The notes under the pieces: model-generated
Told to the model about the DNA's origin: nothing
Database searches by the model: none
The model's input: the letters and a program-made list of their open reading frames with translations, nothing else
Source of the DNA: DATJHM01 sp035493895
GTDB taxonomy: Bacteria; Chloroflexota; Ktedonobacteria; Ktedonobacterales; Ktedonobacteraceae
Direction: 5' to 3'
DNA length: 41,536 bases
Assembly (NCBI GenBank): GCA_035493895.1
Contig: DATJHM010000192.1
Span: forward strand, 1 to 41,536
Part shown: piece after piece, positions 31,897 to 39,783 of the stretch
Layout of the letters: each line of letters starts with the position of its first letter
How positions within the stretch are numbered: position 1 is the first letter of the stretch
Made by a program: the position numbers and the translations under genes

Positions 31897-34098
31897 ATGT
31901 TCACATTTGTTACAAACATCCCCATATTTCGCCGTCTCTTCTACGCATTTATGTTGGCGGCGGTTATCCCCGGCGTAGTTATCGCCATACTCGGTGTAAG
32001 CTTCGTCGATCGCCTGAACGTACGAAGTGACTCCACCAAAACAATCACCCAAGCAGTACAGCAAGCCCGTGACGCCGACACAAGCATTCGTATTCTTTCC
32101 AGTCAGGTAAATACGTTATACCAGGATGAATACCAGTCGACGCAAGGAATAGCCCCACTTGATCAGACGGCGCTGCTCAGTCTGATTAATGAGAACGAGA
32201 CAGATCTGGGCAAAACGCTAAATACCTATATTGCGAACTATCAACTCGCAGACGCCCCCAGTATGCAGAACGTGCGCAACAGTATTATCAGTGATGATCC
32301 TGCCGCACAGACAGTCATTGATGAGCAAAAGAACGCACTCAACCAGGCTCTGACTCCGCAAACCGGATTCTGGCCGCAATTTCAAAAATCCCTGGACACC
32401 ACCCTCACCCTGATGTCAAAAAATGCCCCGGCCAGTGAGGTGGATGCAAGCAATCAGAAAGCGACCAGCAGTTATATCTCCTTCCTGACCTCATGGGCCG
32501 ACGTCATTTCAACGACGCAGGACGCCGACGACCGGGCAGTGAGCGTTGGTTCCTCACAGATCACACCAATCATTATCACGACAATCATCGCCTTCTTCAG
32601 CACAATCATGGTCGTTATCGCAATTGGTTACTTCGTCAACCTCACCATCACACGTCCTCTGCGACAGCTGGCGACGCTGACAAAGCGTATAGCGAAGGGA
32701 GAAACGTCGGCGCGAGCCAGTATCATAGGGCGTGACGAGATCTACATGGTAGCGACCTCCATGAATAACATGCTCGACAACATTGTGCGCCTGATCCAGG
32801 AAACGCAATCGCAACGTGATGCATTGCAGGGGCAGGTAGAAAAGCTGGTCAGCGAAGTCAGTGGTGTTGGTGAAGGTGACCTCAGCGTCCAGGCGGAAGT
32901 GACCGCCGATGCATTGGGAGTGCTGGCCGACTCCTTCAACTACATGGTAGAAGAACTTGGTAGCCTGGTCGTACGCGTAAAAATGGTGGCGAACGAAGTT
33001 GAAAGTTCGACGTCGACGATTCTGGATCGTATGACACAGCTGGTGGAGGCTGAAGAAGCGCAGATCAGCCAGATCTCAAGTGCAGGCATCGAAGTTGAAG
33101 CCATGGCAAACTCCAGCCGCCAGGTAGCAGAACGATCACAGTTGCTCTATGAAGTAGCTCGTATCGCCCGTAAAGACGCCCAGGGTGGTCGTGAGTCAGT
33201 GCAGCAGGCCATCGAGGGTATGGGACGTATCAACTCCAACGTGCATGCAACAGCCAGTAAGGTTCAGAACCTGGGTGAGCGTTCGCGCGAAATCAATGAA
33301 ATCGTCGAAGCCATGTCCAGTATCGCCCACCAGACGAACAGGTTAGCCCTCGACGCCGCTATTCAGGCCGCCATGGCCGGTGAAAACGGCAAAGGCTTCG
33401 GAGCCGTCGCAGCCGACATTCGGCGTCTGGCTGAACGCGCAAAAGACCAGGCCAGTAGCGTCACCCGCATCGTGCGTAGCATTCGTGAAGATATCGGCTC
33501 CGTCGCCGTCTCAATGCAAGATACAGAACGTGAGACCGCCATTGGATCGCAACTGACACGTGAAGCTGGAATCGCGCTGGAATCGATCTTTAGCGCCGTT
33601 GAGCGTCAGGGACGTGAGATCGAGAATATTAATCAAGTCGCCACGCAACAACAGGAAACTTCAATCTCGATCGTGCACGTGATGAACACCGTCTCTGAAT
33701 TGACCCAACAGGCAGGCGTAAGCACACGTGATGCCTCCCAGAACATGGAACGTCTGGCGCGCCTGGTCGAACAGTTGCGTGCCTCCGTAGAAGCCTTCAA
33801 GCTGCGTAATACACAGGGATATTTTGCGCCGAACCAGGGCATCAACATCGGCAACGGCATCAACCTCCAGGAAGATCCCGAGAATGCACTCACCGTCAGC
33901 GGCGTCTTCCGTACCGTCAGCGCAACAGCCCAGCCTGCACCAATTCCGAGTAGCTCCTTCGCGGCCATGCAACCGGAGAATGGCTATGCGCTCAATCGTG
34001 GCCCCAACGACAGACCATCTGCGAATCAAAATAGCAATGGGAACATCTGGGATTGGAACTCATCGCAAGTTCCAGGCAACCAGTCGTGGAGAGGATAA
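31897..34098 (+). CDS. Methyl-accepting chemotaxis protein, PilJ-like with two HAMP domains
   Basis: The 733-residue product has a membrane span at about 14-34, a helical extracytoplasmic sensor region to about 220, a second span (IIITTIIAFFSTIMVVIAIGYFV) and a HAMP domain (ITRPLRQLATLTKRIAKGE). A second HAMP-like unit follows (GEGDLSVQAEVTADALGVLADSFNYMVEEL), then a long coiled-coil signalling domain. The tip reads AHQTNRLALDAAIQAAMAGENGKGFGAVAADIRRLAERA; IQAAMAGE is closer to PilJ-type receptors than to Tar/Tsr (IEAARAGE), and LALDAA replaces LALNAA. It should signal to a CheA-type kinase, perhaps for surface or developmental behaviour. The ATG at 31897 follows GGAG at 31887; an upstream in-frame start at 31846 is rejected. 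No chemotaxis genes adjoin. Confidence 0.92.
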   Translation: MFTFVTNIPIFRRLFYAFMLAAVIPGVVIAILGVSFVDRLNVRSDSTKTITQAVQQARDADTSIRILSSQVNTLYQDEYQSTQGIAPLDQTALLSLINENETDLGKTLNTYIANYQLADAPSMQNVRNSIISDDPAAQTVIDEQKNALNQALTPQTGFWPQFQKSLDTTLTLMSKNAPASEVDASNQKATSSYISFLTSWADVISTTQDADDRAVSVGSSQITPIIITTIIAFFSTIMVVIAIGYFVNLTITRPLRQLATLTKRIAKGETSARASIIGRDEIYMVATSMNNMLDNIVRLIQETQSQRDALQGQVEKLVSEVSGVGEGDLSVQAEVTADALGVLADSFNYMVEELGSLVVRVKMVANEVESSTSTILDRMTQLVEAEEAQISQISSAGIEVEAMANSSRQVAERSQLLYEVARIARKDAQGGRESVQQAIEGMGRINSNVHATASKVQNLGERSREINEIVEAMSSIAHQTNRLALDAAIQAAMAGENGKGFGAVAADIRRLAERAKDQASSVTRIVRSIREDIGSVAVSMQDTERETAIGSQLTREAGIALESIFSAVERQGREIENINQVATQQQETSISIVHVMNTVSELTQQAGVSTRDASQNMERLARLVEQLRASVEAFKLRNTQGYFAPNQGINIGNGINLQEDPENALTVSGVFRTVSATAQPAPIPSSSFAAMQPENGYALNRGPNDRPSANQNSNGNIWDWNSSQVPGNQSWRG

Positions 34099-34128
34099 CA
34101 AAAAGGGGCAATTAAGGACAACAATCCC

Positions 34129-34177
34129 GACAAAAGCAAAGCAGGCAGAAATTACTTCTGCCTGCTTTGCTTTTGTC
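34129..34177. terminator. Perfect 22-bp hairpin terminating both convergent genes
   Basis: Arms 34129-34150 and 34156-34177 are perfectly complementary over 22 bp around ATTAC. T-rich bases (TTTGCTTTTGT) end the right arm, and the same holds on the minus strand. It ends the chemoreceptor mRNA on the plus strand. Its right arm encodes the last residues (KQKQSRQK) of the TrmH-family protein, so the minus-strand gene carries its terminator inside its own coding end. Confidence 0.85.
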
Positions 34178-34991
34178 GTACAGCTTCGTACAGCACAATT
34201 CCTGCCGCCATCGCCGCATTCAGCGACTCCACACCGTTCGACAAAGGGATCGTTATGGTCTGTGAGGCAAGGTGACGGGCGGCAAGTGAGGGGCCATGAG
34301 CCTCATTGCCAATAATCAGCGCGAAGGGCTTCGTCAGATCCTGCGCGAAATAGAGATGCTCACGCCCAGCCTCAGCCAGGAGGACGCGCCCCTGACAATG
34401 TTCCTGAGCGCGTTCTGCGATCTGCGGCCAGGAAACAGCAAGCTCCACAGGGAGAGCCATATGCGCTCCAGCTGCGGCGCGCACCACTTTGGGGCTAAAA
34501 TAATCAACGCAATTCGGCGTCAGCAAAACCGCATCAACATCGGCGGCCAGAGCCGTGCGCAGAATCGTGCCCATATTGCCGGGGTCAGCGATATCGTCGA
34601 GAATGAGCAGAGCCGGACGCAATGCAGGCGGGCGACGTTCTCGTAGATGTGCGGGCGAAAAGATGTCCAGCGGCAAAACGCTCACCACACCCTGCGAAGA
34701 CTGCGCATCACCGATGGCCTCGATTACCCGTTCGCTTACCTCGACCAGATGGTCCGCTGCCAGATCAGGCATGCTCAACAAGCGTTTGAGGAGAGTGCGT
34801 CCCTCAGGAGTACGCTGCAACAGCTCGGGTTGATAATAGACCTCGGAGGGGTGCAGGTCTGCGGCCAGCACCGCCTCCAGCAAATGCGGTCCCTCTAACA
34901 GAAAAAATCCGCTCTTCTTGCGACCGCGCGCGCTATGCAAATGCTGTAACTTTGTAATGCGTGGATTCGATGGGCTGGTAATGACCGTCAT
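34152..34991 (-). CDS. TrmH/SpoU-family RNA 2'-O-methyltransferase
   Basis: The 279-residue product has the substrate-binding N-terminal domain (MTVITSPSNPRITKLQHLHSARGRKKSGFFLLEGPHLLEAVLAA) and the SPOUT knot domain with LLILDDIADPGNMGTILRTALAADVDAVLL (motif 1 Asn and Arg), FALIIGNEAHGPS (motif 2) and ITIPLSNGVESLNAAMAAGIVLYEA (motif 3). It should use S-adenosylmethionine to methylate a ribose in 23S rRNA or tRNA. The ATG at 34991 has GGGGA five bases upstream. The open frame extends to 35039, but that DNA is the rplT terminator, so the longer start is rejected. It lies after rpmI-rplT on the same strand; some read-through is possible. Confidence 0.93.
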   Translation of the reverse strand: MTVITSPSNPRITKLQHLHSARGRKKSGFFLLEGPHLLEAVLAADLHPSEVYYQPELLQRTPEGRTLLKRLLSMPDLAADHLVEVSERVIEAIGDAQSSQGVVSVLPLDIFSPAHLRERRPPALRPALLILDDIADPGNMGTILRTALAADVDAVLLTPNCVDYFSPKVVRAAAGAHMALPVELAVSWPQIAERAQEHCQGRVLLAEAGREHLYFAQDLTKPFALIIGNEAHGPSLAARHLASQTITIPLSNGVESLNAAMAAGIVLYEAVRQKQSRQK

Positions 34992-35002
34992 AACGTTCCC
35001 CA

Positions 35003-35054
35003 TAAAAAAACAAGCTGGGGAAGAGAGCGACATAATCATCGTCCCTTCCCCAGC
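35003..35054 (-). terminator. Rho-independent terminator of rpmI-rplT
   Basis: GCTGGGGAAG (35014-35023) pairs perfectly with CTTCCCCAGC (35045-35054). On the minus strand the stem is followed by TTGTTTTTTT (35012 down to 35003). It lies 20 bases after the rplT stop codon and just before the methyltransferase start. Confidence 0.85.
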
Positions 35055-35073
35055 AAATCAACAATATGCCTCG

Positions 35074-35433
35074 TTACTTCGCAATAGCTCCCAGAGCCTG
35101 CTTCACGAGTACACCAAAGGCCGCCGGATCATTGACAGCCATCTCGGCCAGGATCTTGCGATCCACCTCGATATTTGCAGTATGAATGGCATGCATCAAC
35201 GTGCTGTAGCTGACGCCGTACATACGAGCAGCGGCGTTAATGCGGGTAATCCAGAGGCTGCGCATATCACGCTTGCGGTTGCGGCGGTCGCGATACATAT
35301 ACGCCATCGAGCGCATGACCGACTCATGAGCGGGACGGAAAAGATTGCGGCGTGTACCACGATGGCCTTCGGCTAATTGTAATAACTTCTTATGTTTCTT
35401 GTGGGCGGGTACTCCACGTTTCACTCTTGGCAT
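35074..35433 (-). CDS. rplT: 50S ribosomal protein L20
   Basis: The 119-residue protein is a complete L20: MPRVKRGVPAHKKHKKLLQLAEGHRGTRRNLFRPAHESVMRSMAYMYRDRRNRKRDMRSLWITRINAAARMYGVSYSTLM, then the globular end. L20 binds 23S rRNA during early 50S assembly. In many bacteria it represses its own operon by binding the leader. The ATG at 35433 has GGAGG upstream. It follows rpmI by 29 bases. The protein has LLQLAEGHRG where most have a K..GFRG-type sequence, a minor variation. Confidence 0.98.
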   Translation of the reverse strand: MPRVKRGVPAHKKHKKLLQLAEGHRGTRRNLFRPAHESVMRSMAYMYRDRRNRKRDMRSLWITRINAAARMYGVSYSTLMHAIHTANIEVDRKILAEMAVNDPAAFGVLVKQALGAIAK

Positions 35434-35462
35434 AGTTTATTTGTCCTCCATCGATCTCACGA

Positions 35463-35666
35463 TTAAAAAGCGTAAGGAAGTAAACGCTTCAGACGACGAG
35501 TGTCGCCCGTAGCGAGCTGAAATTCCTTGTCCATAGAGCGGACAGCCTGAGGGGACTTATTGCGGCGCAGGTGGTTGATAGCCACTTTACGGCGCATAAA
35601 CTTACCGCCAGCGGTGACACGGATCCGCTTGGCCATCGCCTTGTGCGTTTTCAGTTTCTGCTTCAT
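35463..35666 (-). CDS. rpmI: 50S ribosomal protein L35
   Basis: The 67-residue protein is a complete L35: MKQKLKTHKAMAKRIRVTAGGKFMRRKVAINHLRRNKSP. It is a small basic component of the 50S subunit. It is first in its operon here: infC, which normally precedes rpmI-rplT, is absent and the upstream gene is a membrane glycosyltransferase. The ribosome site is weak (AAAGAGACA). A leader of about 200 bases with its own promoter precedes it. Confidence 0.97.
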   Translation of the reverse strand: MKQKLKTHKAMAKRIRVTAGGKFMRRKVAINHLRRNKSPQAVRSMDKEFQLATGDTRRLKRLLPYAF

Positions 35667-35873
35667 TGTCTCTTTCTTTCTCTTTGAGCGGGGTAAAAGT
35701 TATTTTCCAGAACACAAATACCTATTGCACATTCTTCATCTACCCGGGTAAGAGAACAAGCTCATCTGGGAGAGAGGCAACACTGGTATGGTGGTGATTG
35801 AAGCCCATCAATCTCACATCGACTCAATCAAAGGCGCAGAGAAGCCTTTTTCAGGAGTAAACCCCGCATGCGC
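35667..35873 (-). promoter_or_regulatory. Candidate L20-responsive leader of rpmI-rplT
   Basis: About 205 bases lie between the predicted transcription start and rpmI. Read on the minus strand they contain small stems (AAGGC/GCCTT near 35835-35855 and GATTGA/TCAATC near 35797-35814). Leaders in this position bind L20 in other bacteria; resemblance to a known fold is not demonstrated, so this is inferred from position. Confidence 0.35.
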
Positions 35874-35878
35874 GACGC

Positions 35879-35907
35879 ATTATATCATAAACGCTTCTGG
35901 TATGCAA
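35879..35907 (-). promoter_or_regulatory. Promoter for rpmI-rplT
   Basis: On the minus strand TTGCAT (35907-35902) and a perfect TATAAT (35884-35879) are 17 bases apart. The promoter begins just after the stop codon of the upstream glycosyltransferase-like gene at 35914. Confidence 0.6.
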
Positions 35908-35913
35908 GCGCGA

Positions 35914-37683
35914 TCAACGATAGCTTCCGGGTCGAGAAGGACGCGAGAGCCAGGGTGGACGTGAGAAGCGACGCAGCCCTGCACTCACCTGTAGCCTTGC
36001 ATCCTCCTTCGCCCGCACCATCTGCCAGGTCGAAGAGAAGAAGAGCGACCAGCCCCAGAGCACAACCGGCAGGGCAAGGCAGGCCAGAGCCAACCCGCTC
36101 CACACCGTCTGCCACTGTAAGAAATAATAGCACAACAATGCTCCTGGTATCAGAAACCCCACCAGGGCACGCATCTTGCCATTGGCAGAGGCCAGAGCCA
36201 GCACCAGGGGTACCAGCACATACCAGGGCCAGTAAACGGGCAATAACAATATCGTCAATAACAACTGCCAGCTTGCAAAAAACAGCACCACCTCAAGCGT
36301 GTCAGCCAGCCAGAGGCCGAAGAGCAGAAAACCGCCAATAATCACCAGAGAAGCCACCGTCCAATGGTGAGGAGCCAGGATCCAGAGCAGAGGAACAGGT
36401 AGATGCACAGGCAGGTGCAATAGGGCCGCATCCAGGGAATTCTGCGCGGTACCTGACCAGAAAACCTGCAAAAAATTCTGTAGAATGCCGCCTATTCCCC
36501 AGCCGGGCCAATATGGCAGATATGCCAGCACGACCACCAGACCTGTCACGAGCAGAATACCGAGCCACCAGAGAAAACGACGGCCCGCTGGTAGCACACG
36601 AGTACGCTTCACAAGTATCATCAAAAAAAGAGGCACAAGCAAAAGATAGAGTAGATTGCACAGAGCCGCCAGCAGTAGAAAGACCCAACCCGGCAGCGAG
36701 GCATTGTGCGCAAAGAAAAAGACTGCCAGCAAAAGCAGCAGTACCAGTACCAGCTCCTGATGAGGTTGCGCTACCCCCAGCAACAATACCAGCGGATTCC
36801 AGGCATACAAAAGTACGCCCGAGAAGCGCCGCTCCGGTTTGACATGACCCAGAATAGCCCAGAGAAAAAAACAATTGAGAAGATGAGCGGTCAGACCGAG
36901 GAGACGAAATGTGAGCAGTTCTTGCGCCAGACTATTCTGTGCAAATAACGTAGCCAGCATACTGATATCTAGCCAGACAGGACCATACTGCGCCACCTGC
37001 TGTGTTTTTAGCGCCTGCTGAAAGAAATCCTGCGCAAAAGCGGTTGGCGCCACCACATAGGGATTCACATGATAGAGTGCAACCATGCGGCCATAGAGAC
37101 CAGAAAGCAGCAGATCCTGAGTAAACACCGTATTCGTGAGAGGCGCAAACACCATCGTACAGGAAAAAAGCGCGGCAAAGAGCAGAATACACCCCAGCAA
37201 CAGCCTCCGACCGCCCGTTGAAAGACGCACACGTTGCATACGTACGCCAACACTCACAGCCAGCAATAAGCACAAAAACGCAAGCACCAGGACGAGCAGC
37301 CAGGCATTGGTACGATTTGCTTCTCCCCGGGCAGGATCAAGCCAGGGAAAATAAGTCAGCAAAAATGTAGAAGGCCAGAAGAGGAATGATCCCCAGGGAA
37401 GCAGATCAGCAAGCTTCTGCTGAGAAACAGCATCAGCATTTGAGACAAAAGCCAGAAGTGGATAGAGAGCCAGATAAAGCAATTCCAGGAGAAGGCCAAG
37501 CACAGTAAGCTGAAACACAGCCCAGGGAAGCGTTAAGCGCTTTTTCGTCTCAGGCTGGAGCATAGGAGAGATAGCCTCCTGTTGCGCGATCCCAACAGGA
37601 GAAATAGTCGCGCCGGGAAGCGCAGATTGAGTTCGTTGAGAGCGTAGTTGCTCTAGACGTTGATTTTCTGGACGCTGCTGCAT
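35914..37683 (-). CDS. Polytopic membrane protein, GT-C glycosyltransferase-like (GT87/PMT type)
   Basis: The 589-residue product has a Gln/Arg/Ser-rich cytosolic N-terminus (about 1-50) and roughly twelve hydrophobic spans. YHVNPYVVAP...QVAQYGPVWLDIS resembles the NP...YGP loop of polyprenol-phosphate mannosyltransferases (GT87/PMT group), and LLYAWNPLVLLLGVAQPHQE fits the next spans. It probably adds sugars to lipids or proteins on the outer face. The ATG at 37683 has GGAG upstream; the open frame reaches 37776 but the added 31 residues are not supported. The C-terminal tail is Arg/Ser/Pro-rich. Donor and acceptor unknown. Confidence 0.7.
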   Translation of the reverse strand: MQQRPENQRLEQLRSQRTQSALPGATISPVGIAQQEAISPMLQPETKKRLTLPWAVFQLTVLGLLLELLYLALYPLLAFVSNADAVSQQKLADLLPWGSFLFWPSTFLLTYFPWLDPARGEANRTNAWLLVLVLAFLCLLLAVSVGVRMQRVRLSTGGRRLLLGCILLFAALFSCTMVFAPLTNTVFTQDLLLSGLYGRMVALYHVNPYVVAPTAFAQDFFQQALKTQQVAQYGPVWLDISMLATLFAQNSLAQELLTFRLLGLTAHLLNCFFLWAILGHVKPERRFSGVLLYAWNPLVLLLGVAQPHQELVLVLLLLLAVFFFAHNASLPGWVFLLLAALCNLLYLLLVPLFLMILVKRTRVLPAGRRFLWWLGILLVTGLVVVLAYLPYWPGWGIGGILQNFLQVFWSGTAQNSLDAALLHLPVHLPVPLLWILAPHHWTVASLVIIGGFLLFGLWLADTLEVVLFFASWQLLLTILLLPVYWPWYVLVPLVLALASANGKMRALVGFLIPGALLCYYFLQWQTVWSGLALACLALPVVLWGWSLFFSSTWQMVRAKEDARLQVSAGLRRFSRPPWLSRPSRPGSYR

Positions 37684-37935
37684 AGTTTCTCCGAGAAGAG
37701 AGAAATACTCATTTGTGGAAATAGCAGAATATTCAATTACGAGAAAACGCTCAAGTAGAAGAACGTCCATCGCCATGAACGTAGCTGGTAGCTCCTAGTA
37801 TGGCCTAAACATCCAAAACTGTCAATAAAAGAGAAAATGGGCAAAATTGGGGTGAAAAAGTTTCCGCATTTCCAGTTTTTACCGGTATAGTAAGAATAGA
37901 GAGGTAGAGTGAAAAGTCCCGATACCTCGGCTCTA
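37684..37935. other. Divergent spacer upstream of the rpsF promoter
   Basis: No gene or structured element is recognised in these 252 bases. They should contain the promoter of the minus-strand glycosyltransferase-like gene, which I could not assign. Confidence 0.35.
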
Positions 37936-37964
37936 TTGTCAGACAGGGAGGACTCTGATATAAT
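37936..37964 (+). promoter_or_regulatory. Sigma70-type promoter for the rpsF operon
   Basis: TTGTCA (37936-37941) and a perfect TATAAT (37959-37964) are 17 bases apart. Transcription would start near 37971, giving a leader of about 320 bases before rpsF. Confidence 0.75.
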
Positions 37965-37970
37965 AGCGTG

Positions 37971-38289
37971 GCACTGATAGCTTCCAAGAATAGCAAGTGG
38001 TCCTTGCCAGGTCGAAACTGCACCAGCGAGCGCTCCACTGGCCGAAGAAGACATCGTTATTGTAGCAGAAGTCGCCTACATATTGTATCCATTTGGTGGT
38101 CATGTTGTAGGGGTGGGGTGTAGCTCCGCCCGGCGGTTGTAGCCGTTATGTGACATCTGTGATCTGTCGTAAAAGCATCAACGTTGTGTTGATGTTCCAC
38201 CTGCTCTGGCAGTTCCACCTGAGTATAGTCAATCTGTACAACAACACGTGGGCTGACCGGATGCATACCCAGAGGAAGGAGGGGGCTTC
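37971..38289 (+). promoter_or_regulatory. Long rpsF leader containing a dispersed repeat
   Basis: This leader holds no gene. It carries a G-rich element of the dispersed family at 38107-38131 and a hairpin CATCAAC/GTTGATG around 38177-38196. rpsF leaders in many bacteria bind the S6:S18 complex; a CCGCCCGGCGG stretch at 38126-38136 could supply the recognised CCG, but this is inference from position. AGGAAGGAGG precedes the GTG start. Confidence 0.4.
38107..38131. repeat. Dispersed G-rich palindromic element
   Basis: GTAGGGGTGGGG...CTCCGCCC matches the element at 41451-41474 at about 20 of 25 positions. It lies in the rpsF leader, so it would be part of that mRNA. Confidence 0.6.
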
Positions 38290-38820
38290 GTGACAAGAGA
38301 TTACGAACTTGGTATTATTCTCAATCCCGAAGTCAACGAAGAAGAGACACGGAACATACTAGACCGTGTCGAACAGGTCGTCGCCACGCATGGCGGTCAG
38401 ACGGTGAAGGTAAATCAGTGGGGACGTCGCCCACTGGCTTATCCAATTGAGCGCCAGCGCAACGGAATCTACATTTTCATCGATATGATTCTGACACCAG
38501 AGACCGTGAGCGAACTAGAGCGCACCCTCAAAGTTTCTGAGGCGGTTCTGCGTCACATGATGAAGAAACGCGATCCAAAGGCCATTCAGAAAGAGCGTGA
38601 AGAGCGTGAAGAGCGCGAGGCTCGTGCTGCTGCCGCTGCCGCCGCCGCTGCTACCGCTGCTGCTGCTCCTGTCGTACCGGCAGAGAGCGAGGAGCAACCC
38701 GTGGCAGAAGTGGTAGAGGAACCAGTAGTAGAAGAGAGCGCGCCAATTCCATCTGAGGCCGAGTTGGAAGACGTTCCTCCTGCCGTTGAAGAGACCGTCG
38801 AAGAGACTGTTGAATCCTAG
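38290..38820 (+). CDS. rpsF: 30S ribosomal protein S6 with long C-terminal extension
   Basis: The 176-residue product has a normal S6 core at 1-95 (RDYELGIILNPEVNEEETRNILDRVEQVV, VNQWGRRPLAYPIERQRNGIYIFIDM, SEAVLRHMMKKRD). An extension of about 80 residues follows: a charged helix KEREEREEREARA, an alanine tract coded by GCT/GCC triplets, and an acidic Glu/Val/Pro tail. Typical S6 is about 95-135 residues. S6 pairs with S18 on the 30S platform. The start is GTG at 38290 after GGAAGGAGG. It opens the rpsF-ssb-rpsR operon, an order widely conserved in bacteria. Confidence 0.97.
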   Translation: MTRDYELGIILNPEVNEEETRNILDRVEQVVATHGGQTVKVNQWGRRPLAYPIERQRNGIYIFIDMILTPETVSELERTLKVSEAVLRHMMKKRDPKAIQKEREEREEREARAAAAAAAAATAAAAPVVPAESEEQPVAEVVEEPVVEESAPIPSEAELEDVPPAVEETVEETVES

Positions 38821-38914
38821 TTTTTAAGAGCTAGAATACGTTTGGGTGCGTCCAAAGTAAGTTTCCTGGAGAGAGCTGAGGCAGAGGGTATCAACCGAAA
38901 GGATTTTGCAGGTA

Positions 38915-39322
38915 ATGAACAAAATTATATTAATCGGGAACCTGGGAAGAGACCCTGAGATGAGTTACACTAACAGTGGTACTGCTGTCACCAAGTTCTC
39001 GCTCGCTGTTAGCAAACGCGCTTCTAAGTCGCAAACAGGCGAAAAGCCGCAAGACGACACAGATTGGTTCAATATTACAGCATTTAATCAGCTTGCTGAA
39101 ATATGCAATACTTACTTGCGTAAGGGCCAAAAAGTGTATGTTGAAGGTCGCTTGTCGATACGTAAGTATACCGATCGTGAAAATATTCAACGCACAGCCG
39201 TTGATGTGACCATCAACGATATGGAGATGCTTACACCAAAGGGTGCGCAGCAATCCGGCTCAGGTGGCAATTTCTTGAGCGATGACGGAGGTCTGGGAGA
39301 TCTGGAGGACCACCCCTTCTAG
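38915..39322 (+). CDS. ssb: Single-stranded DNA-binding protein
   Basis: The 135-residue product is an OB-fold SSB: MNKIILIGNLGRDPEMSYTNSGTAVTKFSLAVSKR, DWFNITAFNQLAEICNTYLRKGQKVYVEGRLSIRKYTD and AVDVTINDMEMLTPKG. A short Gly/Ser linker leads to an acidic tip DLEDHPF, a variant of the DDDIPF hook that recruits replication and repair proteins. The linker is very short (about 20 residues). The ATG at 38915 gives the canonical start; an in-frame TTG three codons earlier is too close to the AAAGGA site. It lies 94 bases after rpsF and 25 before rpsR. Confidence 0.97.
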   Translation: MNKIILIGNLGRDPEMSYTNSGTAVTKFSLAVSKRASKSQTGEKPQDDTDWFNITAFNQLAEICNTYLRKGQKVYVEGRLSIRKYTDRENIQRTAVDVTINDMEMLTPKGAQQSGSGGNFLSDDGGLGDLEDHPF

Positions 39323-39347
39323 CATTTGCTTTTGAAGGAGGTTTCCT

Positions 39348-39638
39348 GTGCAGAGACGCAGTGAATCGGGCCCACGTCGCGAGCGTCGTGAGGGTGGGCG
39401 TGGCGAGCGCTCTTCGCGCCGCAAAATTTGTCAATTCTGTCACGATCATGTCCGCGAGATCGACTACAAAGAAGCTTCTCGCTTCACGAAGCGCTACATC
39501 TCGGATCGCGGCAAGATCGAGCCCCGCCGCAAAACGGGGACGTGTGCCAAGCATCAGCGCGGTTTAAGCACCGCGATCAAACAGGCCCGCTATATGGCTC
39601 TGCTGCCTTACACCGCAGAGCACATGCGCGGCATGTAG
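39348..39638 (+). CDS. rpsR: 30S ribosomal protein S18
   Basis: The 96-residue product has an Arg/Gly/Ser-rich N-terminal extension and the S18 core: KICQFCHDHVREIDYKEASRFTKRYISDRGKIEPRRKTGTCAKHQRGLSTAIKQARYMALLPYT. The CQFC...C set marks the cysteine-containing (C+) form. The start is GTG at 39348 with AAGGAGG six bases upstream. It completes the rpsF-ssb-rpsR operon; S18 binds S6 on the 30S platform. Confidence 0.97.
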   Translation: MQRRSESGPRRERREGGRGERSSRRKICQFCHDHVREIDYKEASRFTKRYISDRGKIEPRRKTGTCAKHQRGLSTAIKQARYMALLPYTAEHMRGM

Positions 39639-39679
39639 GATTGAGTACGCTAAGCGTGCGCAGGTGTTTTTCTACACAC

Positions 39680-39714
39680 AAGGGAGACTGAGAGCCTCGC
39701 TCTCCGCCTCCCTT
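39680..39714 (+). terminator. Hairpin after rpsR
   Basis: AAGGGAG (39680-39686) pairs with CTCCCTT (39708-39714), and GAGAGC (39690-39695) with GCTCTC (39699-39704), separated by a 3x3 internal loop. No T-tract follows, so it may end or process the rpsF-ssb-rpsR mRNA before the foldase gene. Confidence 0.5.
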
Positions 39715-39783
39715 GCTACTACCAGTGCATCTTGCCCATTTTCCCTGTGGTAGACGCCGGGGTTTCCCGAAGTGGAGGTTTTG

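Noticed and set aside
35835..35856. Plus-strand terminator (GGC...GCC followed by TTTTT) near 35837-35855
   Set aside because: No plus-strand gene ends nearby; the sequence is better read as a small stem in the minus-strand rpmI leader.
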